NCBI GenBank assembly: GCA_965207045.1
Contig: OZ242261.1
Span: forward strand, 434,001 to 498,000
Length of the DNA: 64,000 nt
Direction: 5' to 3'
Source of the DNA: G965207045 sp965207045
GTDB lineage: Bacteria; Pseudomonadota; Alphaproteobacteria; Rickettsiales; Anaplasmataceae
In this document: one piece after another, positions 29,283-39,148 of the stretch
Layout: the number at the start of each line of letters is the position of its first letter
Numbering within the stretch: the first letter of the stretch is position 1
Notes under the pieces: generated by a model
Told to the model about the DNA's origin: nothing
Database searches by the model: none
What the model saw: only the letters and a program-made list of their open reading frames with translations
Position numbers and translations under genes: made by a program

Positions 29283-31088
29283 TTATTGACAGCTTAAACA
29301 TTCATCTTCAATCGAGTTTAGTGGTGCATTACTTTTTCCCAATTCAAATGGTAACCTATTATGTGAAACTTTATCAGGACGTTGTATTGACTGTGATCTG
29401 CAATAATATAGGCTTTTAAGTTTTTTCTTCCAAGCCATCATATGTATTTCATGCAAGTATTTTTTGTGAACGTTTCCTGGTAAAAACAAATTTAAAGATT
29501 GTGACTGACAAATATATTCACCCCTTACTGCTGCATGTTCTATTATCCACCTTTGATCAATCTCATAAGCTGTCTTAAAAACAGCTTTCTCATAATCAGT
29601 AAAAAAATCAATGTGTTGTATTGAGCCTTCATTAGTCGTTATTGATGACCATACATCATCAAACGTATTAGAACCTGACAAAGACGTGTTAAATTTTTTC
29701 TTTAATAATTCACATAAATACTTATTGCGTACAGTAAACGAGCCACTCAAAGTCTTATGCACAAAGACATTGGCAACATAAGGTTCTATTCCAGGAGATA
29801 CATTTCCACAAATAATTGAAATAGAGGCAGTGGGAGCAATTGCTATCTTATGAGTAAAGCGCTCATCCATATTGCAATCCTTTGCATCAGGACATGGGCC
29901 TTTTTCCTTTGCTAACTTCTTTGATGCATCCTTTGCACGTTGACTTATATACTGGAAAATCTCCTTATTCCAAGAGCTTGCCACTGCAGATTCAAAAGGA
30001 ACCATCTTTTTTTGCAAAAAAGAATGAAAACCCATAGCGCCTAAACCTATACTGCGTTCTCTCAATGCTGAATAAGAAGCTTTTCCAACAGATTTTGGTG
30101 CCTTTTTAATAAAATCATCTAAGACATTATCCAAAAAGCGGATTATGTCCTCAATAAATAAGGGCTTACTCTTCCAATCTTCAAAATATTCTATATTAAC
30201 AGAAGCAAGGCAACAAACAGCAGTACGCTCATTATCTAGGTGATCTTTGCCAGTTGTTAAAGTAATCTCACTGCATAAATTAGACATTTTGACATCTAAA
30301 TTCAACCTTTTATATATCTCTGGTTTAAAATTTTGCACGGTATCAATAAACAACATATAAGGTTCACCAGTTTCAATCCTAGCTGTTAATATCCTTATCC
30401 ACAAATCACGCGCCTTGACTACTGAGGCTACCATTGCAGTATGCGGATCTATTAAGTCCCACTCTTTATTTTGTTCAACTGCTATCATAAACTCATCCGA
30501 AATTACAACAGCATGGTGAAGGTTCAAAGCTTTACGACTTGGGTCACCACCAGTTGGCTTTCTTATATCAATAAACTCCTCAATTTCAGGATGAGAAACT
30601 GATAAATATACAGCAGAACTACCACGCCTAAGCGAGCCTTGTGAAATAGCTAAAGTCAAAGCGTTTTGTACTACAATAAACGGTATTATACCAGAAGTTT
30701 TGCCACTGCCACGAACCTTTTCACCTATTGATCGCAAATTTCCCCAATAACTTCCTATTCCACCACCTTTTGCCGCAAGCCAAACATTTTCATTCCATAA
30801 ATCAACAATACCATTCAAACTATCTTCTGTTTCATTCAAAAAGCATGAAATTGGTAACCCTCTGTCAGTTCCACCATTACTTAAAATAGGTGTAGAAGGC
30901 ATAAACCACAGCTTTCCCATATAATCATAAAGACGTTTGGCATGTTCCTGATCATCAGAGTAATATTTAGCTACCCTAGCAAATAAATCTTGGTATTTTT
31001 CATCCTTATATAAGTATCTATCCGATAAAACAGCCTTGCCAAATTCAGTCAAATTGTCATTGTTGCAAATCTCAATCATTTTTTCCAA
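29283..31088 (-). CDS. nrdA: Ribonucleoside-diphosphate reductase alpha subunit
   Basis: A 601-residue class Ia large subunit, which reduces NDPs to dNDPs with the NrdB radical subunit. Present are the SCFLNETEDSLNGI block with an active-site Cys, NLCSEITLTTG near 265, CCLASVNIEY near 290, and FNATGGG-like KGGGIGSYWGNLRS. The N-terminal ATP-cone found in many NrdA proteins is absent, so dATP overall-activity control may be lost. It ends DECLSCQ, a C-x2-C tail in place of the usual longer spaced redox cysteines. nrdB is not in the window. Confidence 0.96.
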   Translation of the reverse strand: MEKMIEICNNDNLTEFGKAVLSDRYLYKDEKYQDLFARVAKYYSDDQEHAKRLYDYMGKLWFMPSTPILSNGGTDRGLPISCFLNETEDSLNGIVDLWNENVWLAAKGGGIGSYWGNLRSIGEKVRGSGKTSGIIPFIVVQNALTLAISQGSLRRGSSAVYLSVSHPEIEEFIDIRKPTGGDPSRKALNLHHAVVISDEFMIAVEQNKEWDLIDPHTAMVASVVKARDLWIRILTARIETGEPYMLFIDTVQNFKPEIYKRLNLDVKMSNLCSEITLTTGKDHLDNERTAVCCLASVNIEYFEDWKSKPLFIEDIIRFLDNVLDDFIKKAPKSVGKASYSALRERSIGLGAMGFHSFLQKKMVPFESAVASSWNKEIFQYISQRAKDASKKLAKEKGPCPDAKDCNMDERFTHKIAIAPTASISIICGNVSPGIEPYVANVFVHKTLSGSFTVRNKYLCELLKKKFNTSLSGSNTFDDVWSSITTNEGSIQHIDFFTDYEKAVFKTAYEIDQRWIIEHAAVRGEYICQSQSLNLFLPGNVHKKYLHEIHMMAWKKKLKSLYYCRSQSIQRPDKVSHNRLPFELGKSNAPLNSIEDECLSCQ

Positions 31089-31151
31089 AATTCTTTCACT
31101 TGTGATTAAACTAACATTGTTTCTTCTTTCTGTCGATCAAAAAAACGATAT

Positions 31152-31174
31152 ATTGTATTGTACAATAATACAAT
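31152..31174. repeat. Inverted repeat between nrdA and proS
   Basis: ATTGTATT-GTACAAT-AATACAAT forms 8-bp perfect arms with a 7-nt spacer, inside the divergent nrdA/proS interval and 64 nt from the nrdA start. It could be an operator for nrdA. It is not a clear match to the NrdR box, and in AT-rich DNA such palindromes can arise by chance. Confidence 0.45.
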
Positions 31175-31320
31175 CTACTATATATAGATACATATTATTA
31201 ACATTTAATGTTCATAGTGCTTATGATTAGCTTTTTTCATGTTTTTTACATATCAGCTATTTGTATGTTAACATCTTCTAATAGTAAATTTAAGAGTCTA
31301 ATACTTTAAAAAATTTTCCA

Positions 31321-32571
31321 ATGAAATTATCAGATTATTATCTACCTGTAACAAAAGAAGATCCTAATAAAGCAAGTACTGTTTCACATAGATATTCTAT
31401 CAGAGCAGGGTTAGTAAAACAAATGAGTGCTGGAATATATGCATGGTTACCAATTGGTAATAAGCTATTGAGTAACTTAAAATCAATTATTCGTGAAGAA
31501 ATGGATAATGCCGGCAATTTGGAGATAACAATGCCATGTCTACAATCTTCTGATTTGTGGAAAAAATCAGGTAGATATGAGAGTTACGGTAGAGAAATGT
31601 TATTAATACGTGATCGTCATAACAAAGAAATGCTTTTTAGCCCAACAAATGAAGAAATGATAACTGAGATTACGCGTAATCATTTAAATAGCTACAAAGA
31701 TTTGCCACGTTGCTTTTATCAAATACAGTGGAAATTTAGAGATGAAGTAAGACCAAGATTCGGTGTAATGCGAGGACGTGAATTCTTGATGAAGGATGCA
31801 TATAGTTTTGATATTAGTAAAGATACTGCATTAAAAAATTATGAAAAAATGTATACCACATATACAAAGATCTTTAGAAGAATGGGCCTTAAAGCCATAG
31901 CTGTAAAAGCTGATTCTGGTGCAATAGGTGGAGATTTAAGCCATGAATTTCATATTTTAGCTGATACTGGAGAAAGTAGCATTTATTATGATAAAAAGTT
32001 AGAAGAAAATGAATATAACAATTTTACTGAAATAGAGAAGATATATACAGCTGCTGATGATTTGCACGATAAATCTAAATGTCCAGTACCTGAAGAAGAT
32101 TTAAAAACGAGTAAGTCTATAGAGGTAGGACATATTTTTCATTTTGGAACAAAATATTCTGATGTAATGGGTACAGAAATAACCAACCGTAATGGTCAAT
32201 TAGTTTCTCCATATATGGGTTCATATGGCATTGGTATTTCAAGACTAGTTGGCGCAATTATTGAGGCAAATCACGATGAAAAAGGTATAATATGGCCAGA
32301 ATCAATTTCTCCTTTTAAATATGGCTTAATTAATCTTCATAAAAATTCTCAAGGAATTGCAGAAAATATATACAATATGGTAAGCAAAAACAAGATTTTG
32401 TTTGACGATACACAGGATAGCTTTGGAGTAAAATTCTCCCGTATGGATTTAATTGGCATACCACAACAAATAATTGTTAGTAAAAAATCAATGGAAAATG
32501 GTGTAATAGAAATAAAAAATAGAGTAGATGGAGTATATAAAATTGTCAATTTAAATAATTTTATGTTATAA
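31321..32571 (+). CDS. proS: Prolyl-tRNA synthetase
   Basis: A 416-residue class II synthetase. The N-terminal core has MSAGIYAWLPIGNKLLSNL, FSPTNEEMITEITRNHLNSY and QIQWKFRDEVRPRFGVMRGR, motif 3 MGSYGIGISRLVGAIIE near residue 300. The editing insertion domain between motifs 2 and 3 is missing, as in the short alphaproteobacterial type. A tRNA-Pro gene lies 27 kb away in the same window. Confidence 0.96.
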   Translation: MKLSDYYLPVTKEDPNKASTVSHRYSIRAGLVKQMSAGIYAWLPIGNKLLSNLKSIIREEMDNAGNLEITMPCLQSSDLWKKSGRYESYGREMLLIRDRHNKEMLFSPTNEEMITEITRNHLNSYKDLPRCFYQIQWKFRDEVRPRFGVMRGREFLMKDAYSFDISKDTALKNYEKMYTTYTKIFRRMGLKAIAVKADSGAIGGDLSHEFHILADTGESSIYYDKKLEENEYNNFTEIEKIYTAADDLHDKSKCPVPEEDLKTSKSIEVGHIFHFGTKYSDVMGTEITNRNGQLVSPYMGSYGIGISRLVGAIIEANHDEKGIIWPESISPFKYGLINLHKNSQGIAENIYNMVSKNKILFDDTQDSFGVKFSRMDLIGIPQQIIVSKKSMENGVIEIKNRVDGVYKIVNLNNFML

Positions 32572-32602
32572 TCTCAAACTAAAATTAGGATAAAAGAAAA
32601 AA

Positions 32603-33616
32603 GTGGAAGGTGCTAAAAGAAAAGGCAAACAAGGAGTCTTACAAGTACAAAAAAACACAAATAGTAATAACAAAGAAAATAGTAGGCCATCTATACAAAG
32701 ATTAGAAAGAAAAGCACAAAAAGAAAAAAAAACAGATATACAACAAGATATACAAAATTTAATACAGCATTCAACAAATCTGTTAATAGATATGAAAAAA
32801 GAGATCGAAGAAATAAGAAAAGAACGAAAGTTAATAAGATGTGAATTTTGTAAATTGACAAATGATAAAAATCAAAAAGAACAACTAAAGCTTGAATTAG
32901 AAAATTATCAAAAAAAAAACAAAGAACTGAAGCGTAGATTAGAAAATTGTGAGAAAAGAAAAAGCAAGTACAAGGTTACTCTAATATACTTGACTTTGTT
33001 TCATGGAATTACATGGACGACTCTCTTTTATTTTATGAAAATAGGAATAGAAGAATTTAGCCAATCACAAAAATCACCTTTTATTGTTAAGATCTCACTT
33101 TATATACTTTTTACATGTTTCGTTGCTCCATCAGTTATATTCGTAATATTAAACTCATGGCGTTGGTACAAAGAAGCAAATGGTAATCTTCCAACATTAC
33201 AAGAAATAAATCACAATGTTTTTGACCCAAATATGAAACGAGTTGCGTGGATCAAACAGTGGTGTAAATATTACAAACAAGAGAAAATTAGATACAAATT
33301 ACCCGTTTGTTGGACTATACACTTTTTATCAGTAGCAGTGAACTTAATTGCTTACTGTTTTACAATCATAGGAATCAAATCTGTAGTTGATCAACTTCCA
33401 AAAGCAGAATGGAAGAATCCAATTGTTATATTTTTTTCAATTGTAGCTTTTGTTGCATTTGCTGTTATAGACATAATATTTTACCATGCAGTTTATAACA
33501 TGATTTGGTACAACATTCCTGATCCAGAATACAAAATAACACCAAAGCTAGAATTTACTGAGCCCCAAGTAGAAGGAATTGAAAAAAATACAAAGGATGA
33601 ATCAAGCATAAAATAA
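32603..33616 (+). CDS. Coiled-coil protein with four membrane segments; function unknown
   Basis: A 337-residue protein starting with GTG. Residues 1-60 are strongly basic and polar, 45-120 form a charged coiled coil (KKEIEEIRKERKLIRCEF, then LENYQKKNKELKRRL). Four hydrophobic segments follow: about 124-148, 160-187, 233-258 and 274-300, with a short charged tail. No family is recognised. This layout (cytosolic coiled coil plus membrane anchor) is typical of lineage-specific membrane proteins in Anaplasmataceae. It is 31 bp after proS and may be cotranscribed. The ~315-nt gap to tpiA holds nothing visible. Confidence 0.8.
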   Translation: MEGAKRKGKQGVLQVQKNTNSNNKENSRPSIQRLERKAQKEKKTDIQQDIQNLIQHSTNLLIDMKKEIEEIRKERKLIRCEFCKLTNDKNQKEQLKLELENYQKKNKELKRRLENCEKRKSKYKVTLIYLTLFHGITWTTLFYFMKIGIEEFSQSQKSPFIVKISLYILFTCFVAPSVIFVILNSWRWYKEANGNLPTLQEINHNVFDPNMKRVAWIKQWCKYYKQEKIRYKLPVCWTIHFLSVAVNLIAYCFTIIGIKSVVDQLPKAEWKNPIVIFFSIVAFVAFAVIDIIFYHAVYNMIWYNIPDPEYKITPKLEFTEPQVEGIEKNTKDESSIK

Positions 33617-33932
33617 TAAAAAAGAATTAAGAAGGAGCAGAAAAACAAACTGGAGGTTAGAATAATGTGACATAATATATATTATGGAAACTGAATTTTT
33701 TTAGAACATAAGACACAAAATTTTATATAAAACTTTATTTATTTTTCACAGATAAATCAATATTTTTAAAGCTAATTCTCATTCATTAATTAAATTAAAT
33801 AAACTATTTAAAGAAAAAAATAAATTCCTATTATTAAAGAGTTGAAAAACATATTTTTACTTAATTTTCAAAAAAAAATTGAATAATTTGTTTTTTATCT
33901 AAATAATAATCAATATAAAAGAGTAAGAAGAC

Positions 33933-34607
33933 ATGAAAAAATTAATTTTGGCTAACTGGAAAATGAACGGAAACAAAAAAATGGCTCAGAAATTTGTACT
34001 TAAATTAAGTAACATAAATAGTAAAAACAGTAACATTATATTATGTCTACCCTATCCCTACCTTTACATTGGTGAACAAAATAACAAATTCAATTTAGGA
34101 GCCCAAAATTGTCACCATGAAGAGAAAGGTGCTTATACGGGCGATATAAGTGCAGAAATGCTTTCTGATATGGGTTGTAAATATGTTATACTTGGGCACT
34201 CAGAAAGAAGATCAAAGCATAATGAATCAGACAGAATCATACAAAAGAAAGCAAAAATAGCATTAAAAAATTTTTTAATACCAATAATTTGCGTAGGAGA
34301 AAAAGAACGCTCCTCTAATTTTGATTTTATCAAAAAACAATGTGACAATTCTTTATATGATGACTGCATCATAGCTTATGAACCTGTCTGGGCTATAGGT
34401 AGTAATATTACTCCAGAATTAGATAAAATAGAAAATACTGCCAACATTTTACATGAGAATTACAAGTTACCAATAATATATGGAGGATCGATAAACACAG
34501 ACAACGCATGTAAAATAGCTAAAATAAAATTCATATCTGGTCTTTTAATCGGTGGTGCAAGCCTAAACATAAACTCTTTTTTACAGATAGTTCATACCAT
34601 AGGCTAA
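33933..34607 (+). CDS. tpiA: Triosephosphate isomerase
   Basis: A 224-residue enzyme interconverting dihydroxyacetone phosphate and glyceraldehyde 3-phosphate. NWKMNG gives the catalytic Lys near residue 10, ILGHSERR the His near 80, YEPVWAIGS the Glu near 150, and YGGSINTDNA with LLIGGASL the phosphate-binding loop. It is shorter than the usual ~250 residues, as in related obligate intracellular bacteria. A GAAG sequence precedes the ATG. With GpsA it links carbon to glycerolipids. Confidence 0.95.
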   Translation: MKKLILANWKMNGNKKMAQKFVLKLSNINSKNSNIILCLPYPYLYIGEQNNKFNLGAQNCHHEEKGAYTGDISAEMLSDMGCKYVILGHSERRSKHNESDRIIQKKAKIALKNFLIPIICVGEKERSSNFDFIKKQCDNSLYDDCIIAYEPVWAIGSNITPELDKIENTANILHENYKLPIIYGGSINTDNACKIAKIKFISGLLIGGASLNINSFLQIVHTIG

Positions 34608-34682
34608 ACGATCTCTGGACATAAGACTATGATATATGTTAAATTTCTTACAGAAAAAGGTTTATCAAGGTATAAGTATTAA

Positions 34683-35213
34683 ATGATAAAAAAAATTACA
34701 CCAGAAGCAGATATAGGTCAGTCAGCGTTAGATTTTGATCTACTTAACGTAGATGGTGAAAGATTTAATTTGCAAAAAAGTCAAGGTACAAACGGTCTAG
34801 TTGTAATGTTCATATGTAATCACTGCCCATATGTAATGCAAATACTTAACCAAATAGTACGAGATACAAAAGAATTACAAACACATGGGATTAATACAGT
34901 AGCTATAATGCCAAATGATGTTATTTTATATCCTCAAGATTCCTTCGATAACATGAAAAAATTGTCGCGACAGAAGTCATTTACATTTCCATACTTAATA
35001 GACACAAAGCAAGATACAGCACACGCTTATGGAGCTGTTTGTACTCCAGATTTTTTTGGTTTTAATAAAGATTTAAAATTAAAATATAGAGGGCGGTTAA
35101 TAGGAAATAATGGTGAAAGAGAACTATTTGATTACATGGTAAATGAAGATATTGGTAGTCAAAAAGTGCAATACCCAAGTGAAGGTTGCTCTATTAAGTG
35201 GAGCCAAGAATGA
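34683..35213 (+). CDS. Thioredoxin-fold (redoxin) family protein
   Basis: A 176-residue protein with a thioredoxin/peroxiredoxin fold: DFDLLNVDGERFNL near the N-terminus, then VVMFICNHCPYVMQ (active-site C-x2-C, residues about 47-50), and the cis-Pro region CTPDFFGFN near residue 120. No signal peptide, so probably cytoplasmic. It may reduce disulphides or peroxides; the exact substrate is unknown. The stop overlaps the kefB start as ATGA, so translation is coupled to the antiporter. Confidence 0.87.
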   Translation: MIKKITPEADIGQSALDFDLLNVDGERFNLQKSQGTNGLVVMFICNHCPYVMQILNQIVRDTKELQTHGINTVAIMPNDVILYPQDSFDNMKKLSRQKSFTFPYLIDTKQDTAHAYGAVCTPDFFGFNKDLKLKYRGRLIGNNGERELFDYMVNEDIGSQKVQYPSEGCSIKWSQE

Positions 35214-36928
35214 GTGAAAGTCCTATGCATATCTTGTCTGATGTCATAATAATACTATCTGCAGCAGTCTCTATAGTTGTACTATTTCACCGTGTTAAGA
35301 TCAGCTCTTTGTTAGGCTATTTTGTTTCTGGTGCTGTTATTGGTGCTCATGGTCTAGGATTAGTACAAGCCAATTCGGCAATAGAAATATTGGGAGAATT
35401 TGGAATAGTATTTTTGCTATTTCTTATAGGTTTAGAATTAACTTTTGCTAGACTAGTAACAATGAAAAGACATGTATTTGGACTAGGAGGAATACAAGTA
35501 GTGTTAACAACGTTTACCATCACTATGATAGCAAGTTACTACGGATTAGAGCTCAAAAGTGCTATAATAATTGGTGGTGGTCTAGCCTTGTCTTCAACTG
35601 CAATAGTCTTACGAGAATTAGAAGAAACAAAGTCAACTTCAAATAAAGTTGGGCGCCTTTCTATTGCAATATTATTACTTCAAGATTTAGCAGTTGTGCC
35701 ACTCTTAGTATTAACTCCCCTGTTAGCTGGTGGAAATGAGTCAGGTGGGCTTTTAGCACCTATCTTGCAAGCTTTAACCAAGGCTTTTTTCGCTTTAATG
35801 GTAATATTTATCACCGGTCGTTTAATCATAAGACCATTTTTTAATATGATAGTTTCCACAAAGAATGATGAACTTTTTATTGCTACTAACCTTTTAGTAG
35901 TCCTTGGCACCGCTTACATAACCAACTATTTCAACTTATCTATGGCACTAGGGGCTTTTGTAGCCGGATTACTGGTTGCAGAGACTGAATACTGTCACGA
36001 AGTAGAACAAGTAATATTACCATTCAAAAAACTGCTACTAGGCTTATTCTTTATGGCAATAGGAATGTCAATAGATTTACATCTATTAGGAATTCACTTG
36101 TTATTGATAGTTATGTTAGCATTTGCTTTAATGCTTATCAAAGCAGCCATTATAATTTCTTTATGTCTACTCTTTAAATGTCAAAAAAGCGCTACAATTA
36201 AAGCAGGTCTTATGCTATCCCAAGGGGGTGAATTTGCATTTATACTATTTAATTTAGATGCTGCAAAAGGAATTATTCCAGAAGATATAGGCCAAATATT
36301 AATGGCTGTCGTCACTGTAAGTATGGCTTTAACTCCTTTTTTTTCTCGTATTGGTTCTCGATTAGAAAATTTAGTTGGTGAAAGAGAACAAAATAAAACC
36401 ATAGAACAAATATTAAATAATGAATCAATTGATATTGATCATCATGTTATAATTGCTGGGTTTGGCAGAGTTGGCCAAATGGCAGCAGAAGTCTTAGCAG
36501 AAGAACAGATGAATTACATTGCGATTGATATTAATTCAAACTTAGTTACCAAATCACAGGACAAAGGTTTTGCAGTATACTTAGGAGATATAACAAACAT
36601 AAAGATATTAGCTGCAATGCAAATAGAGAGGGCTATAGCTGTAATAATCACTGTAAGTGATAAATCAATTGCAAAAAGAGCCATAAAATTAATTAAAGAA
36701 AGTTATCCAGAAGTTAAAATTGTGGTTAAAGTCAGTGACCTTAATGATTCTTTTAGCTATTATGAGATTGGAGCAGATAAACTTGTTCCCGAAAACTACG
36801 AAACAGGGCTTCAATTAGGTGCTTCAACACTTTTATTAGCTGGATTTGGCAGTTCAGCTATTTCTATTCTAAAAGACAGATTTAGGAAAGGTAATTATTC
36901 AATTGCAAAATTCACTAAACAAAAATAG
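35210..36928 (+). CDS. Monovalent cation:proton antiporter (KefB/KefC type, CPA2)
   Basis: About 572 residues from ATG 35210 (overlapping the previous stop). The first 380 residues form some 12 membrane segments of the Na+/H+ exchanger fold with LFLIGLELTFARL and GGGLALSSTAIVLREL; a RCK/TrkA-N domain follows, beginning HHVIIAGFGRVGQMAAEVLA near residue 405, a Rossmann fold for NAD(H). Such proteins efflux K+ in exchange for H+ under redox or electrophile stress, consistent with the thioredoxin-like gene cotranscribed upstream. An ancillary KefF/KefG gene is not seen. Confidence 0.93.
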   Translation: MSESPMHILSDVIIILSAAVSIVVLFHRVKISSLLGYFVSGAVIGAHGLGLVQANSAIEILGEFGIVFLLFLIGLELTFARLVTMKRHVFGLGGIQVVLTTFTITMIASYYGLELKSAIIIGGGLALSSTAIVLRELEETKSTSNKVGRLSIAILLLQDLAVVPLLVLTPLLAGGNESGGLLAPILQALTKAFFALMVIFITGRLIIRPFFNMIVSTKNDELFIATNLLVVLGTAYITNYFNLSMALGAFVAGLLVAETEYCHEVEQVILPFKKLLLGLFFMAIGMSIDLHLLGIHLLLIVMLAFALMLIKAAIIISLCLLFKCQKSATIKAGLMLSQGGEFAFILFNLDAAKGIIPEDIGQILMAVVTVSMALTPFFSRIGSRLENLVGEREQNKTIEQILNNESIDIDHHVIIAGFGRVGQMAAEVLAEEQMNYIAIDINSNLVTKSQDKGFAVYLGDITNIKILAAMQIERAIAVIITVSDKSIAKRAIKLIKESYPEVKIVVKVSDLNDSFSYYEIGADKLVPENYETGLQLGASTLLLAGFGSSAISILKDRFRKGNYSIAKFTKQK

Positions 36929-36951
36929 ATTAATTTACTAATAATGTTAAC

Positions 36952-37416
36952 TCAATGAATGATATTCTTTAAAAATTTTAATACTTCTTTAGTATGCCCT
37001 TTGACATTAACTTTTTTCCATATATTTACCACATATCCGGCTGTATTTATTAAAAATGTAGTTCTTTCTACTCCCATGTATTTTTTACCAAACATACTCT
37101 TCGCAACCCAAACTCCATATTTTTGCATTATGTCAGTACTTGGGTCTGATAATAAAGCAAAGCTCAAATTATACTTCTTCTTAAAATTAATATGGTTTTG
37201 TATACTATCTTTAGAGATTCCTAGCACAATCGTAGAAAAACTAAGCAATTCTTCAATACAAGACTGAAAATCAATCGCTTCTTGAGTACAACCAGGAGTA
37301 TCATCTTTTGGATAAAAGTATAGAATGACATTTTTTCCTAAAAAATCTGATAACTGCACTTTTTCTGCGTTATCATCAAATAAAGAAAAATCTGGCGCTT
37401 TATTACCTATTATCAT
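36952..37416 (-). CDS. bcp: Peroxiredoxin Bcp/PrxQ
   Basis: 154 residues from ATG 37416 (an upstream frame to 37488 has no domain support). Motifs NKAPDFSLFDDNAEKVQLSD, then YFYPKDDTPGCTQEAIDF with peroxidatic Cys near residue 45 and resolving Cys five later in SCIEE-type position, and GVERTTFLINTAG. It reduces peroxides using thioredoxin. It converges on kefB and diverges from gpsA. Confidence 0.94.
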   Translation of the reverse strand: MIIGNKAPDFSLFDDNAEKVQLSDFLGKNVILYFYPKDDTPGCTQEAIDFQSCIEELLSFSTIVLGISKDSIQNHINFKKKYNLSFALLSDPSTDIMQKYGVWVAKSMFGKKYMGVERTTFLINTAGYVVNIWKKVNVKGHTKEVLKFLKNIIH

Positions 37417-37446
37417 ACTCTTAAATAAATATGATCTTAATAGGTA

Positions 37447-38370
37447 ATGATAAAAATAGCAATCATAGGAGCAGGTAAGTGGGGACAAGCACTTGCAAAA
37501 ATCTTTTCTTCACAATCTAAAATTATTCTTTGGTCTTATAAAAAGATAAATTTTGAATCAGAACAAAGTAATATAATTCTATCTTATGATATCAATGAAG
37601 TTACAAAATGCGATGTAGTCTTAATTGCGCTGCCAGCACAAAATGTAAGAGAAAACTGTAAACTGTATAAGAAGAATATAAGTAAAAAAACTCCAATAAT
37701 AATCTGCAGCAAGGGTATTGAGTCTTCCACTCTGTATTTACTAAGTGAGGTTATAGAGGAAGAATTATCCCATAAAAACGTAGCAATATTATCAGGACCT
37801 AATTTTTCTCACGAGGTTCAAGTTGGTTTACCTTTCGCAGCAACTTTAGCATGCACTGATAATGATTTATCAAATTATTTATTGCAAGTTCTACATAACA
37901 ATAACTTAACAATTCATTGTAGTAATGATATAATTGGAACTCAAATCTTTGGTGCCGTAAAAAATGTGATTGCAATTGCATGTGGAGTATTTCTCGGTAA
38001 AAAACTTGGCATGAATGCACAAGCAGCATTAATTACATACGGAATGAAAGAAATTATAGAGTTGTGCAAAGCAAAAAATGGTAACACAAATTCAGCTTTA
38101 GAATTATGTGGAATAGGGGATCTAATTTTGACTTGCACCTCGCGTTGTTCGCGCAATGTATCATTTGGTATTGAACTGACAAAAGGAAAATCCATACAAA
38201 AAATACTATCAGAACAAAGTACCACAGAAGGAGCATATACTGCAAAGACTGTACATCATTTAGCTCAAAATTTAAATATTAAGATGAATATTTGTGAATC
38301 TGTTTATGAAATTATTTATAATAACGCAGATATTAATTGTATACTAAAAAAAGTAGGAATTTTTTCTTAA
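37447..38370 (+). CDS. gpsA: Glycerol-3-phosphate dehydrogenase [NAD(P)+]
   Basis: A 307-residue cytoplasmic enzyme reducing dihydroxyacetone phosphate to sn-glycerol 3-phosphate, the backbone for PlsY and phospholipids. IAIIGAGKWGQALAKIF is the Rossmann loop; ILSGPNFSHEVQVGLPF near 115 and AVKNVIAIACGVFLGKKLG near 175 with GIGDLILTCTSRCSRN are substrate and active-site blocks. Length is normal. Confidence 0.97.
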   Translation: MIKIAIIGAGKWGQALAKIFSSQSKIILWSYKKINFESEQSNIILSYDINEVTKCDVVLIALPAQNVRENCKLYKKNISKKTPIIICSKGIESSTLYLLSEVIEEELSHKNVAILSGPNFSHEVQVGLPFAATLACTDNDLSNYLLQVLHNNNLTIHCSNDIIGTQIFGAVKNVIAIACGVFLGKKLGMNAQAALITYGMKEIIELCKAKNGNTNSALELCGIGDLILTCTSRCSRNVSFGIELTKGKSIQKILSEQSTTEGAYTAKTVHHLAQNLNIKMNICESVYEIIYNNADINCILKKVGIFS

Positions 38371-38502
38371 TTATAAAAAATTCCTTGGAATTGCAGAAGC
38401 ACACCAAGGTTACTTCTCTTTCTCAGGAACAACAAGCTATAGTAAAACAATTCACCACCTCTTAATAATAATTCATACTTTTTTCAAGACTTACAAAACT
38501 TT

Positions 38503-39066
38503 CTATGATTTTAAATACTCTAAAGATTCATCAATAGCTTCACAATACCAAGTAGTAAGGTCACCATTTTTGAAATATTTATCAGCATTTGAAAAGTCAT
38601 CATCATTGTCTATAAAAAAAGGCTCACAAATAACGCATGGTGCTTCTGTATACCTCAAAAGATAACCACCTCTATCCTCAGTAGTTTTTGATTTAATCCC
38701 TCTATCGTTATTACCAAGCCCTTTTACCAAATGTTCTTGGCAGATTTTTGCAATCTCTTTTCCATCAATACTTGTATGATAATAAAGCACCTCACAACCA
38801 TTAACAATGGTATTAAAAGCGTTACAATGTAAACTTATTACCAAATCAGGACTGAGATTATTAATTCTACCTGGTAAATTTCTGTAACCATCTTCCCCGT
38901 TCTCTCTATACATGATCACAGCATTATCTTTCTTATTGAACTTAGAAAAATTATGGACTATGTCCTGAGCCAATTTCTGATTAAACATAAACTCAGTAAC
39001 ATTATAAGTACTATTACTAGCTCCCTGATTCTCCTCATTATGCCCGACTACTACAACTACTTTCAT
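38503..39066 (-). CDS. N-acetylmuramoyl-L-alanine amidase (Amidase_3)
   Basis: A 187-residue catalytic domain without a signal peptide. The Zn ligands are visible: GHNEENQGA near the N-terminus (His), NVTEFMFNQKLA (Glu), ISLHCNAFN (His) and CVICEPFFIDN (catalytic Glu). Such enzymes cleave the bond between muramic acid and the stem peptide. The lack of a leader raises the possibility that it is cytoplasmic or exported by another route, and its role could be in muropeptide turnover. Confidence 0.88.
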   Translation of the reverse strand: MKVVVVVGHNEENQGASNSTYNVTEFMFNQKLAQDIVHNFSKFNKKDNAVIMYRENGEDGYRNLPGRINNLSPDLVISLHCNAFNTIVNGCEVLYYHTSIDGKEIAKICQEHLVKGLGNNDRGIKSKTTEDRGGYLLRYTEAPCVICEPFFIDNDDDFSNADKYFKNGDLTTWYCEAIDESLEYLKS

Positions 39067-39148
39067 AATAGATTTACTTCAAATTTTACTTAATTTAATT
39101 AAGCATATCAAAAATCATATTCTCTTTCAATGCAAAAGAGTTCCATGT

